DNA from: Candidatus Companilactobacillus pullicola
GTDB taxonomy: Bacteria > Bacillota > Bacilli > Lactobacillales > Lactobacillaceae
Length of the DNA: 43,693 nucleotides
Direction: 5' to 3'
NCBI GenBank assembly: GCA_019116025.1
Contig: DXCM01000038.1
Coordinates: 1 to 43,693 of the forward strand
The notes beneath the pieces were generated by a model that made no database searches, was not told where the DNA came from, and saw only the letters and a program-made list of their open reading frames with translations. Of this stretch, positions 6,986 to 15,766 are shown one piece after another. How positions within the stretch are numbered: position 1 is the stretch's first letter; every line of letters starts with the position of its first letter. A program made the translations under genes and the position numbers.

Positions 6986-9900
6986 ATGCCATTAAAATCA
7001 TTAACGATCAATGGGTTTAAATCATTTGCTGACAAGACAAAGATTGACTTTACCAGTGGAATCACGGGTATTGTTGGACCCAACGGGAGTGGAAAATCGA
7101 ATATTACAGAAGCCATTCGTTGGGTAATGGGTGAGCAATCAGCAAAAAGCCTACGTGGAGACAAAATGGTTGATGTGATTTTTGCTGGTAGTGCAACTCG
7201 TCCGCAAATGAATCGGGCAGAGGTTGTTTTAGAGTTTGATAATCGTAATCACGAATTAAAGTCGGCACAAGATGAAATTATTATTTGTCGTCGTTTATTT
7301 AGAAATGGCGATACTGAATTTTTAATCAACAATAAGCAATGTCGCTTACGTGATATTACAGAATTATTTATGGACTCAGGAATGGGAAAACAATCGTTTT
7401 CTATTATTTCTCAGGGCCGTGTTGAAGCTATTTTCAATAGTAAACCGGTGGAAAGAAGAAGTATCATTGAAGAATCAGCTGGGGTTTCTTTGTTCAAGCA
7501 AAAGAAGCAGCAAGCTGAGAACAAGATGTCGGAAACAACTGACAACTTACATCGTGTTTCAGATATTGTTTCAGAATTATCGAAGCAAGTAGAACCCTTG
7601 AAAGAGCAAGCTAGTATTGCTCGCGATTATCAAGAACAAAAGAGTAAGTACGACAGTATTTATCAAAAAATCTTAACGATTGAAATTAAGAATTTATCAG
7701 CTCAGAAACATCAGATTGATAAAGAATTACGTGAGGTCAAGTTGAGTGCACAAAATATTGCTCAACAAGTTAAGATTGCTAACAAACAAGTCGAAGAGAA
7801 TAATGCTGCTATCAATTCGCTGTCTCAAAAAATTGATGAGAATCAAACTAAATTAGTCGAAAATACTCGGACACTAGAAGTTTATAACGGGAAAGTGGCC
7901 GTAGCGGATGAACGTAGTGGATTCAACTCAACTAATCAATTGTCCTTAAAAAAGCAATTAGACGAGTTAAAAAAACAAAAGTCTATTAATGAAAAGAAAT
8001 TGGCTGATTCTAATCAGAAGTTGGCTGATTGTGAAGCTCAAATTGCTGATTTTCAAAAGCAATTAAAAGATGTACAACAGTTGAAACAAAAGACACCAGC
8101 CGATATCGAAAAAAATATCGGTGATTTACGTGATAAATATGTCGATTTGTTACAAGAACAAGTTTCCAATAACAATGAACAAAATTTTTCACAGAAACAG
8201 TTAGATCGAATTCAAGCTTTACTTGATGATCAAAATCAACAAATTCAAACTATTAATGATGAGTTGAGTCAATCACAAGATAAGCATCAAACAATCGAAT
8301 CCAAGGTAAAGGCCTTAATTGCTGATAATAAGTCCCTAATTGAGCATGATCAAGCTTTAGCTAAAGAAATTGATCAGGTGACGGAAACTGGTAAACAAGA
8401 AAATCGAAATTATTTGAGTGTTCTAGAAGGTCTTCAAGAAATTAAAGCTCGTAAAAAAGTTCTTGAAAATATGGAACAAGAGCATGCAGGATTTTTTGAA
8501 GGTGCTAAGAATGTCCTAAATAATCAATCTAAATTGACTGGTATCGTTGGTGCCATTGCTGAATTAATCTCTGTACCTAAGGAGTATCAACTAGCAATTG
8601 AAACAGTGGTCAGCAATCAATTGCAGTCTATTGTTACCGAGGATGAAGGTTCAGCTAAACAAGCAATTGCCTACCTACGTCAGAGTCGTGGCGGACGGGC
8701 AACATTTTTGCCATTAAATATTATTAAGCCACGTAGCCTTTACGCTAATGATCTGAACAAAGCCCAAGCAATCGCAGGTTTTGTTGGGGTCGCTAGTGAT
8801 CTGATCAATTACGATAGCAAGGTTGAAAATATTGTAAAAAATATTCTAGGTAATTTATTGGTTTCCGAGAATATTGATGCGGCAACAAAAATATCGGCTG
8901 CAGTCGGTCGTAAGTATCGTGTTGTTACTTTAGATGGTAATGTGGTTAATGCCGGTGGTTCTTTAACTGGTGGTCAACAAAGAAGAGTCAATTCTAATAT
9001 TCTGACGAGAAAAGATGACCTGACAGCTTTGACTAAGGAACTTTCTAAAAAAGAATTGTTGCTTGACCAAAAGCAAAAGACTGTTCAAGACCTACGCCAA
9101 AAATTAATTGGTTTAAATGCTGAAAAGAAAACGGCCGATGAGAAATTAGCTAGTTTTAATCAGGAAAAGAACCAATTAGAGAATTCAATGTCGACTTATC
9201 AAAATGAGGAAAAACATTTTAATGAGCGTTTGGATGTTGTGAAGTACAGCTTATCTAAGAATAAGACTGAAGAATCCGAATTGAAGTCAAATTTGCAACA
9301 ACAAGAACAATTAGCTACTGATATTAAGGATAAGATTGATCAAGTTCAAAGTGAAATTAAACAAAAAGAACAGATTTTAGCTGACTTTGACAGTGAATTA
9401 AGTTCCATCAACGAAAATGAACAAGCCTTACAAACTAAATTGGCTGTCGTTCAAAGTAAGCACGAAAGTGAATTGTCCCAAAATAATGATTTAAAAGAAA
9501 ATTCTATAAGTCTTGAACAACAGGTTGCCGAAGCTGAAACTCGATTGAAGGATTTGGATTCTGAAAAAGATAAGCTTCAGCTAAGCAATTCAGAGGTTAA
9601 GGAAAAAATTAGTCAATTGAAACAGACAATTGCTGAATTACAAAAAAATGCCACCGAATTGAAAGATAAGCGTCAAGAGCAACAAGAGTTATCCACGCAA
9701 CTAAATGCGAAGGCGCAACGTAATTTTGATTTGCAAAAGAATGCTTCGGACCAACAAGAAACATTGGCTATCAAAAATACGAAGCTTTCAAATGAGATCG
9801 ATAGTCGCTTAGATACGTTGTCGCAAGATTATCAATTAACTTACGAGGCGTCATTGGTTGAATTGAATAAGGGCGATTATGATCCTGATCAATTGCAAAA

Positions 9901-10531
9901 GGAAGCTCGTTTACTTAAGATGGGTATCGATGAATTAGGGACTGTTAATTTATCAGCGATAGCCGACTATGATAAAGTGAAAGATAGATATGAATTTTTA
10001 ACACAGCAACAAAATGATTTATTACAAGCTCGTGCACAATTATTGGACACGATGTCAGAGATGGATAAGGAAGTAACAACTAGATTCAAGAAAACTTTCG
10101 ATGAGGTTGCTAATGCCTTTGAGGATATTTTCCCTGAAATGTTTGCTGGTGGTCGTGCTAAATTAGTACTAACTGAACCGGACAATCTATTGGAAACAGG
10201 AATTGAGATCATTGCTCAGCCACCAGGGAAGAAATTCCAACGTCTAAGTTTATTATCTGGTGGTGAAAAAGCATTGACAGCGATCACGTTATTATTTGCC
10301 ATTATTAAAGTTAAACCGGTGCCATTCTGTATTTTGGATGAAGTTGAAGCTTCATTGGATGATGCGAATGTTTATCGTTTTGCTAATTATTTGAACCAAT
10401 ATGATGACAATACTGAATTTATCGTGATTACTCACCGTAAAGGAACAATGATGAACGTTAACCGCCTATATGGTGTAACCATGGAAGAGTCTGGTGTATC
10501 ACGTATGTTGTCTGTCGAAGTCAAAAAATAA
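6986..10531 (+). CDS. smc: Chromosome segregation protein SMC
   Basis: SMC forms the condensin-like SMC-ScpAB complex that folds and segregates the chromosome. The 1181-residue protein has the ATPase head at both ends: Walker A GPNGSGKS at 31-38, and near the C-terminus the signature LSGGEKAL at about 1090-1097 with Walker B FCILDE around 1114-1119. Between them are two long Gln/Lys/Glu-rich coiled coils flanking the hinge (about residues 510-670, with GGRATFLPLN and GGSLTGG). The length is typical. rnc and ftsY are the usual neighbours, each within about 12 bases, so the genes form one operon. Confidence 0.97.
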   Translation: MPLKSLTINGFKSFADKTKIDFTSGITGIVGPNGSGKSNITEAIRWVMGEQSAKSLRGDKMVDVIFAGSATRPQMNRAEVVLEFDNRNHELKSAQDEIIICRRLFRNGDTEFLINNKQCRLRDITELFMDSGMGKQSFSIISQGRVEAIFNSKPVERRSIIEESAGVSLFKQKKQQAENKMSETTDNLHRVSDIVSELSKQVEPLKEQASIARDYQEQKSKYDSIYQKILTIEIKNLSAQKHQIDKELREVKLSAQNIAQQVKIANKQVEENNAAINSLSQKIDENQTKLVENTRTLEVYNGKVAVADERSGFNSTNQLSLKKQLDELKKQKSINEKKLADSNQKLADCEAQIADFQKQLKDVQQLKQKTPADIEKNIGDLRDKYVDLLQEQVSNNNEQNFSQKQLDRIQALLDDQNQQIQTINDELSQSQDKHQTIESKVKALIADNKSLIEHDQALAKEIDQVTETGKQENRNYLSVLEGLQEIKARKKVLENMEQEHAGFFEGAKNVLNNQSKLTGIVGAIAELISVPKEYQLAIETVVSNQLQSIVTEDEGSAKQAIAYLRQSRGGRATFLPLNIIKPRSLYANDLNKAQAIAGFVGVASDLINYDSKVENIVKNILGNLLVSENIDAATKISAAVGRKYRVVTLDGNVVNAGGSLTGGQQRRVNSNILTRKDDLTALTKELSKKELLLDQKQKTVQDLRQKLIGLNAEKKTADEKLASFNQEKNQLENSMSTYQNEEKHFNERLDVVKYSLSKNKTEESELKSNLQQQEQLATDIKDKIDQVQSEIKQKEQILADFDSELSSINENEQALQTKLAVVQSKHESELSQNNDLKENSISLEQQVAEAETRLKDLDSEKDKLQLSNSEVKEKISQLKQTIAELQKNATELKDKRQEQQELSTQLNAKAQRNFDLQKNASDQQETLAIKNTKLSNEIDSRLDTLSQDYQLTYEASLVELNKGDYDPDQLQKEARLLKMGIDELGTVNLSAIADYDKVKDRYEFLTQQQNDLLQARAQLLDTMSEMDKEVTTRFKKTFDEVANAFEDIFPEMFAGGRAKLVLTEPDNLLETGIEIIAQPPGKKFQRLSLLSGGEKALTAITLLFAIIKVKPVPFCILDEVEASLDDANVYRFANYLNQYDDNTEFIVITHRKGTMMNVNRLYGVTMEESGVSRMLSVEVKK

Positions 10532-10541
10532 GGAGTTAAGT

Positions 10542-12026
10542 ATGGGATTATTTGATCGTATTAAAAAGGCTTTTACTGGAAAAGATGATTCTAAAGACGA
10601 AGAATTAGAATCAAAAACTCCAGAAGCCGAAAAAGAAACTGACCAAAATGTTGAATCTGGCAAAACTTCTGATGAGTCTGATAAAACAGAGGAAACACCT
10701 AAAGAAACAGAAGATTCAACTCCAGAAACTAAACCAGAACCAGAGGTTGAACCTGAAGAAAAACCAGAGGAACCGGAATCAAAACCTGATTCTGAACCTG
10801 AGAAACATGAAGAACCAAAGGCAGTAGAAACACCTGTTAAGGAAGTAGAGCCAGAGAAAGAGGAATCCGAGCCCGTAGAACCAGCGGAGACTCAAGTAGA
10901 ACCCAAATCTGAACCACAACCTAAAGCAGATAGTAGTGCTGAAGAACTAACTGATACTGAAAATACTAATGAAGTCGAAGAATCTAAGGAGCCTGAATCT
11001 GAGCAAAAAGAAGCAGATGAATCAGATACAGGTACAGAACCAGAGTCCAAAGAAGATACTGAAGAAGAACCTAAAGATGATGTTAAAGAATACGATGAAG
11101 GCTTAAAGAAGAGTCGTAATTCATTCAGTGCTAGGTTTAACCGTTTCTTAGCTAATTTCAGAAGTGTCGATGAGGATTTCTTTGACGATTTGGAAGAATT
11201 ACTGATTGAATCTGATGTTGGTTATGAAACTGCTATGCGTATTTCAGATGAATTGCGTGAAGAAGTTAAGCTAGAGAATGCAAAGAAACGTTCTGATGTT
11301 TCTAACGTTATTGTTAAGAAATTAGTTGATATGTACGGCGAAGAGGGCAAAAACGAAGATAATACTTTGAAATTCAGTGCTGATAAGACACCGACCGTCT
11401 TCTTATTCGTTGGCGTTAATGGTGCTGGTAAGACAACAACTATTGGTAAATTGGCTCACAGATATCAACAAGAAGGTAAAAAAGTTCTTTTGGCTGCAGG
11501 CGATACCTTTAGAGCCGGAGCTATCGAGCAACTTCAGGAATGGGGTAAACGTGTCAATGTACCAGTTCAAGCAAGTAAAGCCCATACTGATCCCGCTTCA
11601 GTGGTTTATGATGCCGTTCAAAGAGCTATCAATGAGGATTTTGATATCTTGCTAGTTGATACTGCCGGTCGTTTGCAGAATAAAGAGGGCTTAATGCGTG
11701 AGTTAGAAAAAATTAAACGTGTTATCACTCGTGAATTACCAGATGCACCTCAAGAAGTATTATTAGTATTGGATGGTTCCACTGGTCAAAATGCTTTGAG
11801 TCAAGCTAAACAGTTCAATGAAACAACAGCTGTTTCTGGAATTGTTTTAACAAAACTTGATGGTAGTTCTCAAGGTGGAATTGTCTTAGCTATTCGTAAT
11901 GAATTGCATATTCCTGTTAAACTTGTTGGTTTAGGTGAACAGATGGATGATTTACGAGACTTCGATCCTGAGAAGTTCATTTATGGACTATTCAAGGAAT
12001 TAATTGTTGGGGCTTCAGATAAATAA
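10542..12026 (+). CDS. ftsY: Signal recognition particle receptor FtsY with a long acidic N-terminal domain
   Basis: FtsY is the membrane-associated GTPase that receives SRP-ribosome complexes from Ffh and hands them to SecYEG. I use the ATG at 10542, preceded by AAGGAG, giving 494 residues that begin MGLFDRIKKAFTGK, an amphipathic start that may touch the membrane. Residues about 14-185 are a low-complexity Glu/Pro/Lys/Ser/Thr stretch (the A domain). The NG domain follows, with GVNGAGKTTT (about 291-300), DTAGR (about 373-377), TKLDGSSQGG and a C-terminal GLGEQMDDLRDFDP. The acidic region is much longer than the short one in Bacillus FtsY. ylxM starts one base after the stop. Confidence 0.96.
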   Translation: MGLFDRIKKAFTGKDDSKDEELESKTPEAEKETDQNVESGKTSDESDKTEETPKETEDSTPETKPEPEVEPEEKPEEPESKPDSEPEKHEEPKAVETPVKEVEPEKEESEPVEPAETQVEPKSEPQPKADSSAEELTDTENTNEVEESKEPESEQKEADESDTGTEPESKEDTEEEPKDDVKEYDEGLKKSRNSFSARFNRFLANFRSVDEDFFDDLEELLIESDVGYETAMRISDELREEVKLENAKKRSDVSNVIVKKLVDMYGEEGKNEDNTLKFSADKTPTVFLFVGVNGAGKTTTIGKLAHRYQQEGKKVLLAAGDTFRAGAIEQLQEWGKRVNVPVQASKAHTDPASVVYDAVQRAINEDFDILLVDTAGRLQNKEGLMRELEKIKRVITRELPDAPQEVLLVLDGSTGQNALSQAKQFNETTAVSGIVLTKLDGSSQGGIVLAIRNELHIPVKLVGLGEQMDDLRDFDPEKFIYGLFKELIVGASDK

Positions 12027-12027
12027 A

Positions 12028-12369
12028 ATGAAGATAGATGAAACTACACGAGTGAATCTGTTGTATAATTTTTATCATTCTTTACTGACTAAAAAGCAGA
12101 GTCGTTATATTGAACTTTACTATGTTGAGGATTTTTCACTCAGTGAGATTTCCGAACAATTAAAGGTATCACGCCAAGCTGTTTTGGATAATTTGCATCG
12201 GACCGTCAATTCATTGGAGTCTTTTGAACAGGAATTAGGGTTAATCAAAAAGACAACCGAAATCGATGATATTGCGGATACCTTGCAAACTTTGGTCGAG
12301 AAAAAGTATTCCAACGATAAAGAGTTATTGGATTTAGTACAGAGAATTTTAAAAATAAATGAAAATTAA
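12028..12369 (+). CDS. ylxM: YlxM family putative DNA-binding protein
   Basis: A 113-residue helix-turn-helix protein of the YlxM/p13 family (UPF0122), always found beside ffh and implicated in the SRP pathway; the Streptococcus YlxM protein is reported to interact with SRP components. The region KKQSRYIELYYVEDFSLSEISEQLKVSRQAVLDNLHR resembles the sigma-70 region 4 helix-turn-helix. I start at ATG 12028, the normal family start; an in-frame TTG at 12004 inside ftsY would add eight residues. No strong ribosome binding site is visible before the ATG, so translation is probably coupled to ftsY. ffh starts 12 bases after the stop. Confidence 0.9.
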   Translation: MKIDETTRVNLLYNFYHSLLTKKQSRYIELYYVEDFSLSEISEQLKVSRQAVLDNLHRTVNSLESFEQELGLIKKTTEIDDIADTLQTLVEKKYSNDKELLDLVQRILKINEN

Positions 12370-12381
12370 TAGGAGAAGAAT

Positions 12382-13818
12382 ATGGCTTTTGAAGGATTAA
12401 GCGAACGTCTACAAAAAGTTTTTTCGACCTTAAAGGGTAAGGGAAAACTTTCCGATGAAGATATTCGTAAAGTAATGCGTGAAGTACGTATGGCTTTACT
12501 TGAAGCTGATGTTAACTTTGATGTTGTTAAGAGCTTCGTCAAAACGGTTAGAGAACGTGCTTTAGGTGCCGAAGTAATGGACAGTTTGACACCATCACAA
12601 CAAGTTATCAAGATTGTTGATGAAGAGCTAACTAAGTTGATGGGACAAGAAGCGGTTCCGTTAAACAAATCAGATCACATACCAACGATCATCATGATGG
12701 TTGGTCTACAAGGTGCTGGTAAAACTACAACAGCAGGTAAATTAGCTAACTATCTTAAGAATGATAAAAAAGCTCGTCCACTCTTTATTGCGGGGGATGT
12801 TTATCGTCCAGCTGCTGTTGAACAGTTGAAGACTATTGGACAACAACTAGACGTACCTGTTTATGATGAAGGAACAGAGCATGATCCCGTTGACATCGTG
12901 CGTAACGGTTTAAAAGTTGCCGATGAAAATAAGAATGATTATGTAATTATTGATACCGCCGGACGTTTGGAAATCGATGAACAATTGATGGAAGAATTGA
13001 CACGTATCAAAGAATTGGCTCATCCAGATGAAATTTTGTTTGTTGCCGATTCTATGACTGGTCAAGTAGCTGCCAAAGTGGCTGCCGGATTCGATGAACA
13101 ATTAGATATTACTGGTGTCGTTTTGACTAAGTTGGATGGTGATACCCGTGGTGGTGCTGCTCTTTCAATTCGTTCCGTCACTGGTAAACCAATCAAGTTC
13201 ATTGGACAAGGTGAAAAATTAGATCAATTAGATGTCTTCCATCCTGATCGTATGGCCAACCGTATCCTAGGAATGGGTGACATGTTGACCTTGATTGAGA
13301 AAGCTCAATCAGATTATGATGAAAAACAAGCAAAAGAAGTAGCCGAAAAGATTCGTGAGAATAGTTTCGACTTCAATGATTTCATTGATCAAATGGATCA
13401 AGTTCAAAAAATGGGACCTTTGGATGAAATCATGAAGATGATTCCAGGGATGGCTAACAATCCACAATTGGCAAATATCAATATCGGTGAAAAAGATATT
13501 GCTCATTTGAAGGCCATTGTTTATTCCATGACACCACAAGAACGTGAAGACCCAGATTTGTTAAATCCTTCAAGAAGAAGAAGAATTGCCAAAGGATCTG
13601 GCCAAAGTATTCAAAATGTTAACCGTATGATTAAGCAATTTAAACAATCACGTGACATGATGAATAAGATGAGTAAAGGGAATATGGCCGGCATGGATCA
13701 ACTTATGGGCAATGGTATGCAAGGACGTCTAGGTAAGATGGCTATGCATTCTATGGTTCGTAAGAGTAAGAAACGTAAGAAGAAACGTTTAAAGAAGATC
13801 AAACGTTTTAAATCTTAG
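12382..13818 (+). CDS. ffh: Signal recognition particle protein Ffh
   Basis: Ffh is the SRP54 GTPase that binds signal sequences on nascent chains together with the small SRP RNA. The N domain is followed by the G domain with GLQGAGKTTTAGKL (from residue 108), DTAGR and TKLDGDTRGG. The C-terminal M domain (about residues 305-478) is methionine-rich and carries the RNA-binding helix-turn-helix segment RRRRIAKGSGQS, ending in a very basic tail (KKRKKKRLKKIKRF). The 478-residue length is normal. Preceded by AGGAGAAG. It closes the rnc-smc-ftsY-ylxM-ffh group; the folded element and terminator at 13825-14029 follow. Confidence 0.97.
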   Translation: MAFEGLSERLQKVFSTLKGKGKLSDEDIRKVMREVRMALLEADVNFDVVKSFVKTVRERALGAEVMDSLTPSQQVIKIVDEELTKLMGQEAVPLNKSDHIPTIIMMVGLQGAGKTTTAGKLANYLKNDKKARPLFIAGDVYRPAAVEQLKTIGQQLDVPVYDEGTEHDPVDIVRNGLKVADENKNDYVIIDTAGRLEIDEQLMEELTRIKELAHPDEILFVADSMTGQVAAKVAAGFDEQLDITGVVLTKLDGDTRGGAALSIRSVTGKPIKFIGQGEKLDQLDVFHPDRMANRILGMGDMLTLIEKAQSDYDEKQAKEVAEKIRENSFDFNDFIDQMDQVQKMGPLDEIMKMIPGMANNPQLANINIGEKDIAHLKAIVYSMTPQEREDPDLLNPSRRRRIAKGSGQSIQNVNRMIKQFKQSRDMMNKMSKGNMAGMDQLMGNGMQGRLGKMAMHSMVRKSKKRKKKRLKKIKRFKS

Positions 13819-13824
13819 AATAGA

Positions 13825-13933
13825 GAGCGCAGTAGGCCCGCTTAGATTCTGAGCATTTGCAGGACTTTGCAAATTGGGCTGCCAGACAGTTCGTGAAGTC
13901 AGGCAAAGCACAGGAATCTGGCCTACGCAGCTC
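13825..13933 (+). ncRNA. Candidate structured, GC-richer element between ffh and rpsP
   Basis: About 110 bases fold into a closed multi-branch shape. The outer stem pairs GAGC (13825-13828) with GCTC (13930-13933) and GTAGGCC (13832-13838) with GGCCTAC (13920-13926). Inside it, AGATTCTG (13844-13851) pairs with CAGGAATCT (13911-13919, one bulge), enclosing a hairpin ATTTGCA/TGCAAAT (13855-13861/13868-13874) and a second hairpin around 13880-13904 (GCCAGAC/GTCAGGC, one mismatch). The base composition is visibly richer in G and C than the neighbouring genes, and no protein start with a ribosome binding site is present. It lacks the conserved SRP RNA tip. It could be a small RNA, the 3' UTR of ffh, or a copy of a dispersed repeat. 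I do not recognise it. Confidence 0.5.
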
Positions 13934-13989
13934 GTTTCCACTATGCGGCAAGGCACAATGGTTATTTATCTCAAAAAAGCAAAAAAAAA

Positions 13990-14029
13990 AGTGGTGTAAA
14001 GAAAAAAACTTTACACCACTCTTTTTTTT
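13990..14029 (+). terminator. Strong rho-independent terminator after ffh
   Basis: AGTGGTGTAAAG (13990-14001) pairs perfectly over 12 bp with CTTTACACCACT (14009-14020) around a loop of seven A, followed by CTTTTTTTT. The upstream side is A-rich, so it could also act on the opposite strand. Its 3' arm holds the -35 box of the rpsP promoter. Confidence 0.93.
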
Positions 14030-14038
14030 GTGTATACT
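14010..14038 (+). promoter_or_regulatory. Predicted rpsP operon promoter embedded in the terminator
   Basis: TTTACA (14010-14015), exactly 17 bases, TATACT (14033-14038). The -35 lies inside the 3' arm of the preceding terminator and the spacer contains its T run. The start site would be near 14045, leaving a leader of about 27 bases with AGGAGG. Confidence 0.75.
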
Positions 14039-14071
14039 AACAAAGTTAAGTATTTAGGAGGAAACAAACAT

Positions 14072-14344
14072 ATGTCAGTTAAAATTAGAATGAAACGTAT
14101 GGGTAGCAAGTTACGCCCATTTTATAGATTAGTAGTTGCAGATTCACGTTCACCACGTGATGGCCGCTTTATCGAACAAGTTGGTTACTACAACCCAATC
14201 TCACAACCAGAAGAAATCAAACTTGATGACGACAAGATCGTTGAATGGTTAAACAAAGGTGCACAACCTTCAGATACAGTTCGTCACTTGTTGAAACAAC
14301 ATGGTATTATGCAAAAGTTCCATGAAAGCAAGTATACAAAATAG
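14072..14344 (+). CDS. rpsP: 30S ribosomal protein S16
   Basis: S16 is an assembly protein of the small ribosomal subunit. The 90-residue product starts [19 protein letters not shown] and has [21 protein letters not shown], both hallmarks of S16. The ATG at 14072 follows TTTAGGAGGAAAC, an ideal ribosome binding site. It opens the conserved rpsP-rimM-trmD-rplS cluster and has its own promoter at 14010-14038. A hairpin at 14356-14387 stands between it and rimM. Confidence 0.97.
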   Translation: MSVKIRMKRMGSKLRPFYRLVVADSRSPRDGRFIEQVGYYNPISQPEEIKLDDDKIVEWLNKGAQPSDTVRHLLKQHGIMQKFHESKYTK

Positions 14345-14355
14345 TTATTTTGATG

Positions 14356-14387
14356 GGACCAGATAAAACGATGTTTTGTCAGGGTCC
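14356..14387 (+). terminator. Attenuator-like hairpin between rpsP and rimM
   Basis: GGACC (14356-14360) pairs with GGTCC (14383-14387), and GATAAAAC (14362-14369) with GTTTTGTC (14373-14380, one G-U pair), followed by TATTTTATTAT. Partial termination here would make more S16 than RimM and TrmD, as expected for ribosomal versus processing proteins; that consequence is inference. Confidence 0.65.
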
Positions 14388-14410
14388 TATTTTATTATCA
14401 CGGAGGAAAA

Positions 14411-14926
14411 ATGGCCGAAAAATTATATCGAGTTGGTACTATTGTCAATACGCATGGTATTAAAGGTGAATTAAAAGTCGTTCCAATTACAGATTTTCCA
14501 GAAGATCGCTTCAAAACAGGTTCTAAATTAGTTTTCAAGAAGAGTAATTCTAGTGAGGAATTTACAGTAGAATCATCTCGTAAACATAAGAACTTTATTC
14601 TTTTGAAATTAAAGGGATATGACAACATTAATGATGTTGAAAAGTATGTTAAATCAGAACTATTTGCCAGTGGTGAATTGACTTCCGAATTAAACGAAGG
14701 CGAATTTCTTTATAAGCAGATCATTGGTCTGCAAGTAATAGATAAGGATCTTGGCGAAATTGGAAAAGTCACTGAGATCATGGAATTAGGACCAAACGAC
14801 GTTTGGGTCGTAAAAGGAACAAAATATAAGGAAGTTCTTTTGCCTTATATTGAAGATGTTGTTAAGAATGTTGACCTCGATAAACAAATTGTCGAAGTTG
14901 AAATACCGGATGGATTGATAGATTAA
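14411..14926 (+). CDS. rimM: 16S rRNA processing/maturation factor RimM
   Basis: RimM binds S19 and assists late maturation of the 30S head domain. The 171-residue protein has the N-terminal RimM domain, with [27 protein letters not shown] in the first 35 residues, and a C-terminal PRC-barrel domain around [12 protein letters not shown] and [13 protein letters not shown]. The length is normal. CGGAGG precedes the ATG. The stop overlaps the trmD start by one base (TAATG), giving translational coupling. Confidence 0.95.
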   Translation: MAEKLYRVGTIVNTHGIKGELKVVPITDFPEDRFKTGSKLVFKKSNSSEEFTVESSRKHKNFILLKLKGYDNINDVEKYVKSELFASGELTSELNEGEFLYKQIIGLQVIDKDLGEIGKVTEIMELGPNDVWVVKGTKYKEVLLPYIEDVVKNVDLDKQIVEVEIPDGLID

Positions 14927-15654
14927 TGGATATTACAATTTTAAGCATTTTTCCAAGAATGTTTCAGGCATTAAATGAGTCTTTAATAGGTAAAGCACAA
15001 GAAAAGGGTCTCGTTAATCTTGATGTAGTTGATTTTCGTGACTTTACGACAAATAAGCAACATCATGTTGATGATACAACTTATGGTGGTGGAGCTGGTA
15101 TGTTGTTACAGGCTCAACCAATCTATGATGCCATGGATTATGTTGAAACTAAGAAACCAGGCCGCAAGCGAGTAATCTTGCTTGACCCAGCAGGTAAAAC
15201 TTTCAACACAAAAATGGCACGTGACTTTGCTAAAGAGGATCAATTAGTTTTTATTTGTGGACATTATGAAGGTTTTGATGAACGAGTTAAAGATTTGGTT
15301 ACTGATGAAGTTTCGATTGGTGATTACATCTTGACTGGTGGAGAATTACCAACAATGAGTATGATCGACGCAACTTTGCGTTTTGTGCCTGGTGTTTTAG
15401 GTAATTCATTCTCTGCTGAGGAAGAATCGTTCTCAAATGGTTTGTTGGAGTATCCACAGTATACTAAACCAGCCGATTTTCGTGGTAAGAAGGTTCCAGA
15501 AGTTTTGACAAGTGGTGATCATGAAAAGATTCGTCTTTGGAGATTAACTCAAGCCTTGAAGAAAACTTTGGAACGTCGACCAGATTTATTGGAAACTGCA
15601 AAGTTGACGGATGAGGAAGAGAAGCTTCTCAGAAAAATTCGTCAAAATATATAG
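14926..15654 (+). CDS. trmD: tRNA (guanine-37 N1)-methyltransferase TrmD
   Basis: TrmD uses S-adenosylmethionine to methylate G37 next to the anticodon and so prevents +1 frameshifting. It is a SPOUT (knotted) enzyme that works as a dimer. The 242-residue product shows [14 protein letters not shown] (about residues 46-59), [13 protein letters not shown] and the knot segment [13 protein letters not shown], all family signatures. It overlaps rimM by one base. rplS follows after 112 bases that contain a separate promoter. Confidence 0.97.
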   Translation: MDITILSIFPRMFQALNESLIGKAQEKGLVNLDVVDFRDFTTNKQHHVDDTTYGGGAGMLLQAQPIYDAMDYVETKKPGRKRVILLDPAGKTFNTKMARDFAKEDQLVFICGHYEGFDERVKDLVTDEVSIGDYILTGGELPTMSMIDATLRFVPGVLGNSFSAEEESFSNGLLEYPQYTKPADFRGKKVPEVLTSGDHEKIRLWRLTQALKKTLERRPDLLETAKLTDEEEKLLRKIRQNI

Positions 15655-15683
15655 TTTACAAGCTCGTCCAAATAAAGTATCAT
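15655..15683 (+). promoter_or_regulatory. Predicted rplS promoter
   Basis: TTTACA (15655-15660) starts immediately after the trmD stop, followed by 17 bases and TATCAT (15678-15683). It would start transcription near 15690, giving rplS expression independent of the upstream genes. Confidence 0.6.
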
Positions 15684-15689
15684 ATTAAG

Positions 15690-15766
15690 AGTGTTTGGAC
15701 ACATATTAACGATATTCCGCTGTATGTCAGAGATATATAAGAGTGTCGAATAGGGAGAAATTATTC
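15690..15766 (+). promoter_or_regulatory. rplS 5' leader, possible L19 autoregulatory leader
   Basis: About 77 bases of leader contain a tight hairpin GTGT-TTGG-ACAC (15691-15702) and further weak pairings (GATAT repeats, ATGTC). In transcripts coming through from trmD, GTCCAAA (15666-15672) would instead pair with TTTGGAC (15694-15700). Firmicutes are known to have an L19 leader that binds L19. Whether this is one needs a covariance model search. Confidence 0.4.

Noticed and set aside
13857..14057. 66-codon frame between ffh and rpsP
   Set aside because: Starts at a TTG without a ribosome binding site, runs through the folded element and the terminator, and has a low-complexity poly-Lys middle. 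The region fits structured RNA better.
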